Origin: Omnitrophica WOR_2 bacterium RIFCSPHIGHO2_02_FULL_48_11
GTDB lineage: Bacteria; Omnitrophota; Gorgyraeia; Zapsychrales; GWA2-47-8
Direction: 5' to 3'
Length of the DNA stretch: 41,610 bases
Assembly: GCA_001805615.1 (NCBI GenBank)
Contig: MHGP01000057.1
Span: forward strand, 40,824-82,433
Under the pieces are notes generated by a model. That model was not told the origin of the DNA. It was given only the letters and a program-made list of their open reading frames with translations, and ran no database searches. Both the position numbers and the translations under genes were made by a program. The stretch's first letter is position 1, and every line of letters starts with the position of its first letter. This document shows, in pieces, positions 1-8,135 of this stretch.

Positions 1-1185
1 GATCTCGTCTTCCCCCAAAATGATCACATAATGGGCGGATAATTTATTGGCGAGACGCATCTGGCTTTTCAATGACCCGCCTTGATAACCCATATCTGCG
101 GAGAGATTGCACCGCCGGACTTCCTGCAAGAGCGCAAAGGCATCCTTGGTATACTTTTCTTCCATGGCAATAATAAAGACATCGATCGCCGGGTCCACGG
201 GCTTATTCTTTCCCTGCTGCGCCAGAAGGATCCGTTCCATTCCCAAGGCAAAACCCACTGCATCCACCTGCGGACCGCCCAATTCACTGACCAAATTATT
301 ATAACGGCCGCCGGCGCCCAACGCATCCTGACTGCCCAAAGACGCGTCTGAAATTTCAAAAACGGTGTGCGTGTAATAATCGAGCCCGCGGACCAAAAGC
401 GGATCCTCTTCAAAAACAATATTCAACGTATCCAACGTCTGCTTAACCGTATGAAAATAATTCTGACTTTCTTCGCTCAACCATTCACGGCCAAAATTGG
501 TTTGTTTAACAAGCTGTTTGCACTTTTCATTTTTACAATCCAGGACCCTTAAAACATTACGTTCAAAACGCTGCTGACAGTCTTCGCACAATTCCGCGAT
601 CTTGGGCTGCAATTTGCGCTTGAGAAGTTCGTAGAACGCTTTTTTATTTTCCGGAGTTCCCAGCGTGTTGATTTTTAGTCTGTGATTGGCCAAGCCAAAG
701 GCCTTCAAAAGATTCACGCTTAAGGCGATCACTTCGGCATCAAGATACGGAGAACTGGATGCCGGACCGATGGCCTCCACGCCGATCTGGTGAAATTGCC
801 GCAGTCTTCCCTTTTGCGGCCGCTCGCCGCGGAACATGGGGCCGATATAAAAAAATTTCGACAAACTTTCTTTTTTATCAAGGTCGTTCTGGATATAAGA
901 CCGGACGATCGCCGCCGTTCCTTCGGGACGCAGCGCATAGCCGGAAGATTCTTCCTCCCCTTGCTTCTGTGACTGCAAGGTAAGCATCTGCTTTTGCACC
1001 ACATCGCTGGTCTGTCCCATGGAACGGGCAAACAATTCGGTTTCCTCAAAAACAGGCGTACGAATCTCATGGTAGCCGTAGAGCTGGCAGAGAGTCCGTG
1101 CCGTATTTTCAAGCGCTTGCCAGAAAGGAATTTCGGCGGGTAAGATATCGCTGGTGCCCCGGGGGATCAAGAATTGTTTCGCCAT
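1..1185 (-). CDS. hisS: Histidyl-tRNA synthetase, 3' end cut by window edge
   Basis: Class II aminoacyl-tRNA synthetase that charges tRNA-His in the cytoplasm. The frame is open from ATG at 1185 to base 1, about 395 codons. The usual length is about 420, so only some 25-30 C-terminal residues are missing. Visible are the N-terminal RGTSDILP block, a motif 2 region with FRGERPQKGR near residue 118, the histidine-specific motif RGLDYYTHTVFE near 265, and motif 3 GFALGMERILL near 310. A cysteine-bearing stretch with LRVLDCK near 211 is common in bacterial HisRS. The ribosome site is weak (AGGG a few bases before ATG). It lies downstream of the HU gene, with a strong hairpin between them. Confidence 0.96.
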   Translation of the reverse strand, partial: MAKQFLIPRGTSDILPAEIPFWQALENTARTLCQLYGYHEIRTPVFEETELFARSMGQTSDVVQKQMLTLQSQKQGEEESSGYALRPEGTAAIVRSYIQNDLDKKESLSKFFYIGPMFRGERPQKGRLRQFHQIGVEAIGPASSSPYLDAEVIALSVNLLKAFGLANHRLKINTLGTPENKKAFYELLKRKLQPKIAELCEDCQQRFERNVLRVLDCKNEKCKQLVKQTNFGREWLSEESQNYFHTVKQTLDTLNIVFEEDPLLVRGLDYYTHTVFEISDASLGSQDALGAGGRYNNLVSELGGPQVDAVGFALGMERILLAQQGKNKPVDPAIDVFIIAMEEKYTKDAFALLQEVRRCNLSADMGYQGGSLKSQMRLANKLSAHYVIILGEDEI

Positions 1186-1200
1186 AACCCTATAAACCTT

Positions 1201-1230
1201 AAGGGCGGAGGTAAAATTATCTCCGCCCTT
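1201..1230 (-). terminator. Strong hairpin between HU gene and hisS
   Basis: A perfect 10-bp inverted repeat, AAGGGCGGAG / CTCCGCCCTT, encloses a 10-nt A/T-rich loop. It could end HU transcription or act in the hisS leader, because the stem ends 15 nt before the hisS ATG. The T-rich flank (TTTTAT) is on the plus-strand side, and no T-tract follows the stem in the direction of transcription. It is therefore not a classic intrinsic terminator for the minus-strand genes. Confidence 0.45.
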
Positions 1231-1271
1231 TTATATGCAATGAATAGTTATTTTCGTATGCAGCGAGGGGA

Positions 1272-1544
1272 TTACCTTATTTTCAGTTTCATCTCAAGAC
1301 CCGGCTTGAAGATAACGACTTTGCGCGGAGGGACAGGAACGCTTTGCCCCGTACGTGGATTGCGGCCAAAACGGGCCCGTCTTTCTTTGATCTTAAAAAC
1401 TCCAAAATTTCTTAACTCGACTTTTTCTGAACGAATCAAGCTGTCCACAATGACTTCAAAGGTTTTTTGGACGATTCTTTTGACGTCCACTTGCTTGATA
1501 CCTGTTGTGTCGGTAATTCTGAGGACAATATCTTTTTTGGTCAT
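1272..1544 (-). CDS. HU/IHF-family nucleoid DNA-binding protein
   Basis: Small dimeric DNA-bending protein of the bacterial HU/IHF family, 90 residues, the normal family length. It starts MTKKDIVLRI and carries the signature ELRNFGVFKIKERRARFGRNP followed by the TGQSVPVPP arm, where the proline intercalates into the DNA minor groove. A longer frame exists to 1571, but AGGAGGTGG lies six bases before the ATG at 1544 and fixes the start there. HU and IHF subunits cannot be separated reliably from this sequence alone, so no symbol is given. The gene has its own consensus-like promoter and lies between dnaE and hisS. Confidence 0.94.
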   Translation of the reverse strand: MTKKDIVLRITDTTGIKQVDVKRIVQKTFEVIVDSLIRSEKVELRNFGVFKIKERRARFGRNPRTGQSVPVPPRKVVIFKPGLEMKLKIR

Positions 1545-1569
1545 GTAGCCACCTCCTATAATCGTAAGC

Positions 1570-1598
1570 ATAGTATCAGCAAGGTGTTACAGTGTCAA
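1570..1598 (-). promoter_or_regulatory. Sigma70-type promoter of the HU gene
   Basis: On the minus strand TTGACA (1593-1598) is followed, after exactly 17 bases, by TACTAT (1570-1575). Transcription would begin near 1563, giving a leader of about 20 bases that holds the AGGAGG ribosome site. This lets the HU gene be transcribed independently of dnaE, whose stop lies about 40 bases upstream. Confidence 0.8.
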
Positions 1599-1637
1599 GC
1601 GATAAATTGGCAGGTTTTTTTCGCTCCTCCCGCCTCC

Positions 1638-4600
1638 CTACAGCGACATAGAAAAATTATCTTGTCCGACCAGAATTTTGATTTCTTCGATCAAGTCATG
1701 GCAAGGAGCCACAAACAGGTCTTCTCCCACCATAATTTGCACGCTCTTATAACCCTTCGTATCTAAGCGAAGATAGACCGGTATCTTTCCGGGAAATTTT
1801 GAAAGCCGCTGCTGCAGATCTTTTAACCCGGATTCATTCACGCGGGATAAATCTAAGCTAATGGTTTTGACCGACTTATAAACATCACCGATGGGTTTAA
1901 TGTCACCGGCAATAATTTTAGGCGATTCTTCCCGCAAGTTCACCTTGCCGACCAAAACGACCACTTCTCCTTCTCTAAGATATTGACTGACAACGGGATA
2001 AGTTGAAGGAAAAACCAAAACTTCAACTTCTCCCTCCACATCTTCCATTTTCAAAATTGCCATCCGCTCATTCGTCCGGCGGGTCGTGGTCAATTTTATA
2101 GAAGTGATCAGCGCGACCAACTTAACCTCTTGTCCATCAACGGCCATTTTTAAATTTTTCGTGGAATAATCGGTAAACTCTTTTATTTCAACCTGATAGT
2201 GGGCCAAAGGATGACCGCTCAAATAAAAACCCAGCAATTCTTTTTCAAACGCCAGGATCTGCGCCTGCGGCCATTCGGCAAGGTCAGGCAGATTCTCGGA
2301 TTCTTTTTTAAAATCGCTGAATCCCTCATCCGTATCAAAGAAAGAAAATTGTCCGCTGGCCTTTTCTTTTTGGGTCCGCGCCCCCATGCCTAAGGCGCCC
2401 TCGATCGCTTCCATCATCTGAGAGCGTTTTGAGCCAAAACAATCCATCGCGCCGCATTTGACCATGCTTTCCAAAACTTTACGGTTAACCAAACGCAAGT
2501 CCACTCGCCGGCAAAAATCAAAAATGGAAACATACGGGCCGTTCTTTCTGTTCTCTGCGATAGATTCGATGGCGATGGACCCCATGTTCTTGACCGCCAG
2601 CAAACCAAAACGGATCGTCTTTTCATTAATGACCTTAAATTGGCTGACGCTTTCATTCACATCCGGCGGCAAAACCTGGATCCCCATGGCCTCGGATTCT
2701 TTGACATATTCCACGACTTTATCGGTATTGTCTTTTTCGCTGGTGAGCAGCGCGCACATAAATTCCACCGGATAATTGGCCTTCAGGTACGCTGTCTGAT
2801 AAGAGATCAACGCATAGGCCGCCGAATGGCTGCGGTTAAAGCCGTAACCGGAGAAATAATCGATAAAATCAAATAATTTATTGGCTTGTTCTTCTTTGAT
2901 CTGGCTGGTCTTGCGGCATCCTTCGACGAAATCCCGGCGCATTTTTTCCATAATCTCCGGGACTTTTTTGCTCATGGCCCGGCGGAGATGATCGGCTTGC
3001 GTCATGGTGAAGCCGGCCAAAGTGCTGGCCATCTGCATGACCTGTTCCTGATACACGATAATGCCGTACGTTTCTTTGAGGACAGACTCGAGCTTGGGAT
3101 GATCATACCGGACCGGGACTTCCCCCTTTTTCCGCTTGATGTAATCATCCAACATCCCGCTGCCCATCGGGCCGGGACGATACAACGCTAAAATCGTGAT
3201 CAAATCTTCAAACTGCGTCGGCCGGCTCTTTTTCAAAAGATCGCGCATCCCCGAGCTTTCCAGCTGAAAAATTCCAAAACTTTGCGCCTTGGCTAAGATT
3301 TCATAAGTCTTCTTATCATCCAAAGGAATTTTGTCGATATCGATATCAATGCCGCGCGTAGTTTTGATGATCTTGATCGCCTCACTGATCACGGTCAGCG
3401 TGCGCAACCCTAAGAAATCCATTTTTAATAAACCGATCTTCGCTATGCCGTCCATCGAAAAACCCGTCGTGATCTGGTCATCACTGGTCTTAAATAACGG
3501 GATATATTCCGTCAACGGCTTATCGGAAATCACCACCCCCGCGGCATGCACCGAGGCATGGCGGTTCAATCCTTCCAAAACCTGCGCCGTATCAATGATC
3601 TGGCGGGCGATCTCCTCATCTTTGTACAGCTTTGCCAGCTCGGGTTCTTTCTCCAAGGCCTCTTTGAGGGTAATGCCGATTTCCGCAGGGATCAATTTTG
3701 CCAGCTTATCCACGTTGCCGTACTCGACGGCCATGACGCGGCCCACATCGCGGACCGCGGCCCGGGCCTGCATGGTCCCGAAAGTAATGATCTGGGCCAC
3801 GTTATCCTTGCCGTATTTTTTGGTAACATAGTCAATGACCTCGCCGCGGCGTTCGAAACAAAAATCAATATCAATATCCGGCATGCTCGCCCGGTCCGGA
3901 TTCAAGAAACGCTCAAACAGCAATCCGTATTTCAAAGGATCCAAATTGGTGATGCCGAGCAAATAACTGGCCAGACTCCCCGCCGCAGAACCGCGCCCCG
4001 GCCCCACCGGAATACCGCGCTGCTTGGCATAGTGAATGAAATCCCAGACAATCAGAAAATAACTGACAAAGCCCATTTTTTTGACCACCGACAATTCATA
4101 CTCTAGCCGTTTTTCAATTTCGGGCGTGGCCCGGCCGTAACGCTCCGCGATCCCCTTCTGACACAGCTCTTTTAAATATTCTTCCTTGGTCCTCCCGGAC
4201 GGCGGTTCATAATGCGGCAGATGGATTTGATCAAAGCGCAATTGCAGATTGCATTTATCCGCAATTTCCAAAGTGTTCTTGAGCGCTTCCGGAACCCAGG
4301 CGAATTCTTTTTTCATCAAGGCCGGGTCTTTAAAATAAAACTGATCTGTTTTAAGGCGCATCCGGTTAGGGTCATTGAGCATCGTCTGGGTCTGGATGCA
4401 TAAAAGCGCTTCGTGGGCGGTGTACTGGGTTTGGGTCAGGTAATGAACGTCGTTGGTGACGACTAAGGGCAAGTTCAAATCTTTGGCTAATTTCAGCAGG
4501 CCTTCGTTGACGATCTTCTGATCTTCAATGCCGTGTTCCATCAATTCTAAATAAAAATTCCCTTTGCCGAAGATCTGCGAGAATTCCCCGGCGGCTTTTT

Positions 4601-5081
4601 TTGCCCCCGCATAATCGCCCTGGCGTAAGTACCAGGCAACTTCGCCGCGCAGGCAGGCGGACGTGGCCAGCAGCCCTTCGGAATATTTCGCCAGGATCTC
4701 TTTGTCCATCCGGGGGCGATAATAAAATCCCTCGAGATATCCGGCCGAAACTAATTTCAGCAAATTTTTATATCCGGCTTCATCACGGGCAAAAAGGACC
4801 AAATGGGAAGCGCCCATGCCTTTGGGTCCGGAAGAAGTCCCGCGGTCAAGACGGCTCCCCGGCGCGACATAAGCTTCGCAGCCGATAATCGGCTTGACCC
4901 CGACCTTGACGGCATTTTCATAAAAATCAATGGCACCGAAAAGATTCCCATGATCGGTCATGCCCAAAGCAGGCATTTTGTACTCCGCGGCTTTTTGAAC
5001 GAGTTCTTTGATCCGGCAAGCGCCATCCAAAAGGCTGTATTGGGTATGAACGTGCAGATGGACAAAATCGGAGTGATACAT
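1638..5081 (-). CDS. dnaE: DNA polymerase III alpha subunit
   Basis: Replicative DNA polymerase of the C family, 1147 residues, the usual length for DnaE1. It starts with a PHP domain (HLHVHTQYSLLDG, TDHGNLFGA). The palm motifs follow: GPGRGSAAGS near residue 357 and PDIDIDF near 400, which carries two catalytic aspartates. Helix-hairpin-helix and OB-fold regions lie in the last third (about residues 780-1070). There is no 3'-5' exonuclease insertion, so this is DnaE, not PolC. It follows guaA across a 92-base gap filled with short repeats that include its own ribosome site (GGTGAT 8 bases before ATG). Confidence 0.98.
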   Translation of the reverse strand: MYHSDFVHLHVHTQYSLLDGACRIKELVQKAAEYKMPALGMTDHGNLFGAIDFYENAVKVGVKPIIGCEAYVAPGSRLDRGTSSGPKGMGASHLVLFARDEAGYKNLLKLVSAGYLEGFYYRPRMDKEILAKYSEGLLATSACLRGEVAWYLRQGDYAGAKKAAGEFSQIFGKGNFYLELMEHGIEDQKIVNEGLLKLAKDLNLPLVVTNDVHYLTQTQYTAHEALLCIQTQTMLNDPNRMRLKTDQFYFKDPALMKKEFAWVPEALKNTLEIADKCNLQLRFDQIHLPHYEPPSGRTKEEYLKELCQKGIAERYGRATPEIEKRLEYELSVVKKMGFVSYFLIVWDFIHYAKQRGIPVGPGRGSAAGSLASYLLGITNLDPLKYGLLFERFLNPDRASMPDIDIDFCFERRGEVIDYVTKKYGKDNVAQIITFGTMQARAAVRDVGRVMAVEYGNVDKLAKLIPAEIGITLKEALEKEPELAKLYKDEEIARQIIDTAQVLEGLNRHASVHAAGVVISDKPLTEYIPLFKTSDDQITTGFSMDGIAKIGLLKMDFLGLRTLTVISEAIKIIKTTRGIDIDIDKIPLDDKKTYEILAKAQSFGIFQLESSGMRDLLKKSRPTQFEDLITILALYRPGPMGSGMLDDYIKRKKGEVPVRYDHPKLESVLKETYGIIVYQEQVMQMASTLAGFTMTQADHLRRAMSKKVPEIMEKMRRDFVEGCRKTSQIKEEQANKLFDFIDYFSGYGFNRSHSAAYALISYQTAYLKANYPVEFMCALLTSEKDNTDKVVEYVKESEAMGIQVLPPDVNESVSQFKVINEKTIRFGLLAVKNMGSIAIESIAENRKNGPYVSIFDFCRRVDLRLVNRKVLESMVKCGAMDCFGSKRSQMMEAIEGALGMGARTQKEKASGQFSFFDTDEGFSDFKKESENLPDLAEWPQAQILAFEKELLGFYLSGHPLAHYQVEIKEFTDYSTKNLKMAVDGQEVKLVALITSIKLTTTRRTNERMAILKMEDVEGEVEVLVFPSTYPVVSQYLREGEVVVLVGKVNLREESPKIIAGDIKPIGDVYKSVKTISLDLSRVNESGLKDLQQRLSKFPGKIPVYLRLDTKGYKSVQIMVGEDLFVAPCHDLIEEIKILVGQDNFSMSL

Positions 5082-5173
5082 AAAACATCACCATGTCACC
5101 ATTGTCACCACGTCACCAGTAGCTTGTGATTTTGCGTGTGACCTGGTGACTTTGTGACTTGGTTGACCTTTAT
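5082..5173. repeat. GTCACC/GGTGAC repeat cluster between guaA and dnaE
   Basis: The whole gap consists of short near-copies. Read on the plus strand, three GTCACC units with an ATCACC unit just before them (5088-5117) are followed, after about 18 bases, by four units like GTGAC, GGTGAC, GTGAC and GGTTGACC (5136-5167). The halves are inverted to each other and can form a long imperfect hairpin in the guaA-dnaE transcript. The arm nearest dnaE contains its probable ribosome site. No gene is seen here. Confidence 0.7.
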
Positions 5174-6856
5174 TTATTCCCATTCGATAGTTGAAGGCGG
5201 TTTGGAGCTGACATCGTAGACAACACGATTCACTCCTTTGACTTCATTGATAATACGGTTGGCCATTTTACCAAGAAGCTCATAAGGAAGATGGACCCAA
5301 TCGGCGGTCATGCCATCGACGCTGCTGACACAGCGGATCGCAATCGCGTTCTCATAGGTCCGCTGGTCACCCATGACCCCGACGGATTTGACCGGAAGCA
5401 AAACAGCGAAGGATTGCCAAATTTCTTGATAGAGGCCGGCTTTTTTCACTTCTTCTAAAACAATTTCATCGGCATTACGCAAAACATCCAACCGGTCCTG
5501 CGCGACCTCTCCGACAATGCGGATCGCGAGCCCCGGACCGGGAAACGGCTGACGGTTTAACACAACATCCGGCAGGCCTAAATGTTTACCGATCACCCGG
5601 ACCTCATCTTTAAATAGATCACGCAGCGGTTCAATGAGTTTCAATTTCATGGTCTTCGGCAAACCGCCGACATTATGGTGGCTCTTGATCTTCGCAGAAG
5701 GACCGCCGAGCGGCGAGATGGATTCGATCACGTCGGGATACAGAGTTCCTTGCGCTAAAAATTCCACATCCTTGATCCGATGGGCCGCTTCTTGAAAAAC
5801 TTTGACAAATTCATCGCCGATAATCTTTCGCTTCTGCTCCGGGTCCGTAACATTCTTCAGACGCTGTAGAAAACGGTTGGCGGCATTGACCGTGATCATA
5901 TTGATCTTAAAATGTTCCTTGAAGGTGCGCTCGACCGCCGCCACTTCGTTCTTGCGCAGCAGGCCGTTATCGACAAAAATACAATACAACTTCTTTCCCA
6001 AGGCCTTATGAAGTAAAACCGCGGTAACGGCGGAATCAACTCCCCCGCTTAATCCCAGTACGACCTTTTTATTGCCCACTGTTTCTTTGACATCTTTGAT
6101 CGTGGCATCCATGAACTTGTCCATGGTCCAACGCGGCAGACAGCGGCAAATCTGTGACGCAAAATTCACCAAAAGCTGCATTCCGCGCTGCGTGTGCACC
6201 ACTTCCGGATGGAATTGCACGCCGAATATCCGGCGTGACCGGTTCGCAAAGGCAGCGATCTCGGCATTGAGCGTATGACCTAAGCGGATAAATCCCGACG
6301 GCAGCTTCTTGATCTCATCCCCATGACTCATCCAGCAGGTCAAATTTGTCGGAAGGTTGGCGAACAGATCCGTGTTGCTGTCCACGAACAACTCAGCCCG
6401 ACCGAATTCTCTTTCTTTCGACTTATCAACTTTACCACCCAGCAAATACGTGATCACCTGCATCCCGTAACAAATCCCTAAGATCGGCAGCCCCAGCTTG
6501 AAAATCCCTTCATGCGGTTCCGGAGCCCCCTCATCATAAACGCTCATCGGCCCGCCGGAGAGGATCAATCCCTTGGGATTAATCTCCTGGATCTCGGCAG
6601 GAGTGATATTAAAAGGAACAATCTGGCAAAACACTTTGTTCTCGCGGATCCGCCGGGCAATCAACTGCGTGTATTGCGACCCGAAATCCAAAATAAGAAT
6701 ACTGTCTTTATTGCGGACGGCCGTTTTCTTGGCAACGACATCTTGTTTTTTATTCTGCCGCAGATTGTTGAATTTATGTATTCTTCGTAATTTTAATTTT
6801 TTAGGTTTACGGTAAATAATTCTATTTTTTCTTATTTTTTTCTTTGTCTTAGCCAT
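5174..6856 (-). CDS. guaA: GMP synthase (glutamine-hydrolysing) with basic N-terminal extension
   Basis: Converts XMP to GMP using glutamine and ATP. It has a class I amidotransferase domain (DFGSQYTQL, catalytic Cys in GICYGMQ, His/Glu in GVQFHPEV), then an ATP pyrophosphatase domain (P-loop [10 protein letters not shown]) and the dimerisation domain ending TIEWE. The start at 6856 has AGGAGA five bases upstream and lies seven bases after the guaB stop. The 560-residue product is about 40-50 longer than usual. The extra part is a Lys/Arg-rich N-terminus ([10 protein letters not shown]..., about 51 residues), and there is no other Met before the core. The guaB-guaA order fits a two-gene GMP operon. 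Confidence 0.97.
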   Translation of the reverse strand: MAKTKKKIRKNRIIYRKPKKLKLRRIHKFNNLRQNKKQDVVAKKTAVRNKDSILILDFGSQYTQLIARRIRENKVFCQIVPFNITPAEIQEINPKGLILSGGPMSVYDEGAPEPHEGIFKLGLPILGICYGMQVITYLLGGKVDKSKEREFGRAELFVDSNTDLFANLPTNLTCWMSHGDEIKKLPSGFIRLGHTLNAEIAAFANRSRRIFGVQFHPEVVHTQRGMQLLVNFASQICRCLPRWTMDKFMDATIKDVKETVGNKKVVLGLSGGVDSAVTAVLLHKALGKKLYCIFVDNGLLRKNEVAAVERTFKEHFKINMITVNAANRFLQRLKNVTDPEQKRKIIGDEFVKVFQEAAHRIKDVEFLAQGTLYPDVIESISPLGGPSAKIKSHHNVGGLPKTMKLKLIEPLRDLFKDEVRVIGKHLGLPDVVLNRQPFPGPGLAIRIVGEVAQDRLDVLRNADEIVLEEVKKAGLYQEIWQSFAVLLPVKSVGVMGDQRTYENAIAIRCVSSVDGMTADWVHLPYELLGKMANRIINEVKGVNRVVYDVSSKPPSTIEWE

Positions 6857-6863
6857 AGCTCTC

Positions 6864-8024
6864 CTATTTCCCCATTCCCACGCGTTGTCCAACTTGAAAA
6901 ACTTTCCCTTCCGTTTGGATCGACGGTGCGATAATGATTTCCACGTCATGCATTTCTCTGATATTCGAAGCACCCAGCGAACCCATCGAGGTTCTGAGAG
7001 CCCCGATGAGGTTTTGCGAACCATCATCGACCTTTGCCGGTCCCGCCAAAATCTCTTTCAACGTCCCCGAAGTCCCCACGCGAATACGCGTCCCGCGCGG
7101 CAGATTGGCATGGGAGGTGGCCATACCCCAGTGATACCCTCTTCCCGGAGCTTCTTCAGCCCGGGCAAAAGCCGATCCCACCATAACCGCATCTCCGCCG
7201 GCGGCGATGGCTTTACAAATTTCTCCGCCGATCCGCATGCCGCCATCGGTGATGATGGGAATATATTTTCCTTTTCTCTTAAAAAAATAATCGCGCGCCG
7301 CCGCCGAATCAACCGTCGAGGTGATCTGCGGAACACCAATCCCCAGAACACCACGAGTTGTGCACGCAGCTCCCGGCCCGATCCCCACCAGCAATCCCGA
7401 GGCACCGGCTTCCATAAGTTCCAACGCCACGTCGTAAGTCACACAATTTCCGAGGATGATCGGCATTTTTGTCTGTTTGCAAAAATTTTCTAAATCTAAA
7501 ATTTTATATTGAGTAGAGATGTGCTGGACCGTGGCCACCGTTGACTGAACGATAAAGATATCGCAGCCCGCTTCCTCGGCGATCGGGGCAAAATGAGCCG
7601 CATTTTGCGGGATACAGCTGACCGCGGCCGGGACCTTAGCCTTTTTGATTTTCGCGACCCGCTTGGCGATAAGCTTTTCTTTAATAGGAGTAAGATAAAC
7701 CGATTGGACTAATTTCGTGGCTACATTCGGATCAGCAGCGGCAATTTGTTGCAGAACTTCATCGGGGTTTTCATAGCGCGTTTGGATCCCATCCAGATTG
7801 AGAACGGCAATCCCTCCCAATTTCCCCATGGCAACGGCAAATTTGACATCCACCACCCCGTCCATCGCTGCCGCCAGAATAGGCACTTTGATTTTTTTCC
7901 CACCGATGACCCAGCTGATATCGACTTCGTTGGGGTTAATAGTCACCATGCCGGGGACCAGGGCAACTTCATCAAAACCATAGCACCTTCTGGCTCGACG
8001 GCCTATTCCAATCCACTCTGCCAT
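6864..8024 (-). CDS. guaB: IMP dehydrogenase of the CBS-less GuaB3 type
   Basis: Oxidises IMP to XMP with NAD, the step before GuaA. The protein is 386 residues, against about 490 for canonical GuaB, and lacks the two-CBS Bateman insertion. It keeps the TIM-barrel core: active-site loop [12 protein letters not shown] with the catalytic Cys, phosphate-binding [10 protein letters not shown], and [12 protein letters not shown]. The N-terminus ([15 protein letters not shown]) resembles the GuaB3 family known from actinobacteria and cyanobacteria. AGGAGG lies ten bases before the ATG. Next to guaA and with no other guaB visible, it probably supplies XMP. Function within GuaB3 is less certain than for canonical IMPDH. 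Confidence 0.9.
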   Translation of the reverse strand: MAEWIGIGRRARRCYGFDEVALVPGMVTINPNEVDISWVIGGKKIKVPILAAAMDGVVDVKFAVAMGKLGGIAVLNLDGIQTRYENPDEVLQQIAAADPNVATKLVQSVYLTPIKEKLIAKRVAKIKKAKVPAAVSCIPQNAAHFAPIAEEAGCDIFIVQSTVATVQHISTQYKILDLENFCKQTKMPIILGNCVTYDVALELMEAGASGLLVGIGPGAACTTRGVLGIGVPQITSTVDSAAARDYFFKRKGKYIPIITDGGMRIGGEICKAIAAGGDAVMVGSAFARAEEAPGRGYHWGMATSHANLPRGTRIRVGTSGTLKEILAGPAKVDDGSQNLIGALRTSMGSLGASNIREMHDVEIIIAPSIQTEGKVFQVGQRVGMGK

Positions 8025-8091
8025 AGCGCTAAAACCTCCTGAAAATAGTATAGATAGGGTTTATGCTGATTTTATGAATAAAAGATATAAT

Positions 8092-8120
8092 ACTATAAGT
8101 AATTTGCCTAAAAAAGTCAA
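8092..8120 (-). promoter_or_regulatory. Probable promoter of the guaB-guaA operon
   Basis: On the minus strand TTGACT (8115-8120), a 17-base spacer and TATAGT (8092-8097) precede guaB by about 67 bases. The leader is A/T-rich, and no riboswitch-like fold is recognised in it. Confidence 0.65.
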
Positions 8121-8135
8121 TTCCTATTTTCCGCT

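Noticed and set aside
69-1112. Two short minus-strand frames (69-419, 729-1112) suggesting a broken gene
   Set aside because: Both are off-frame shadows of hisS; the correct frame is open without interruption from 1185 to base 1.
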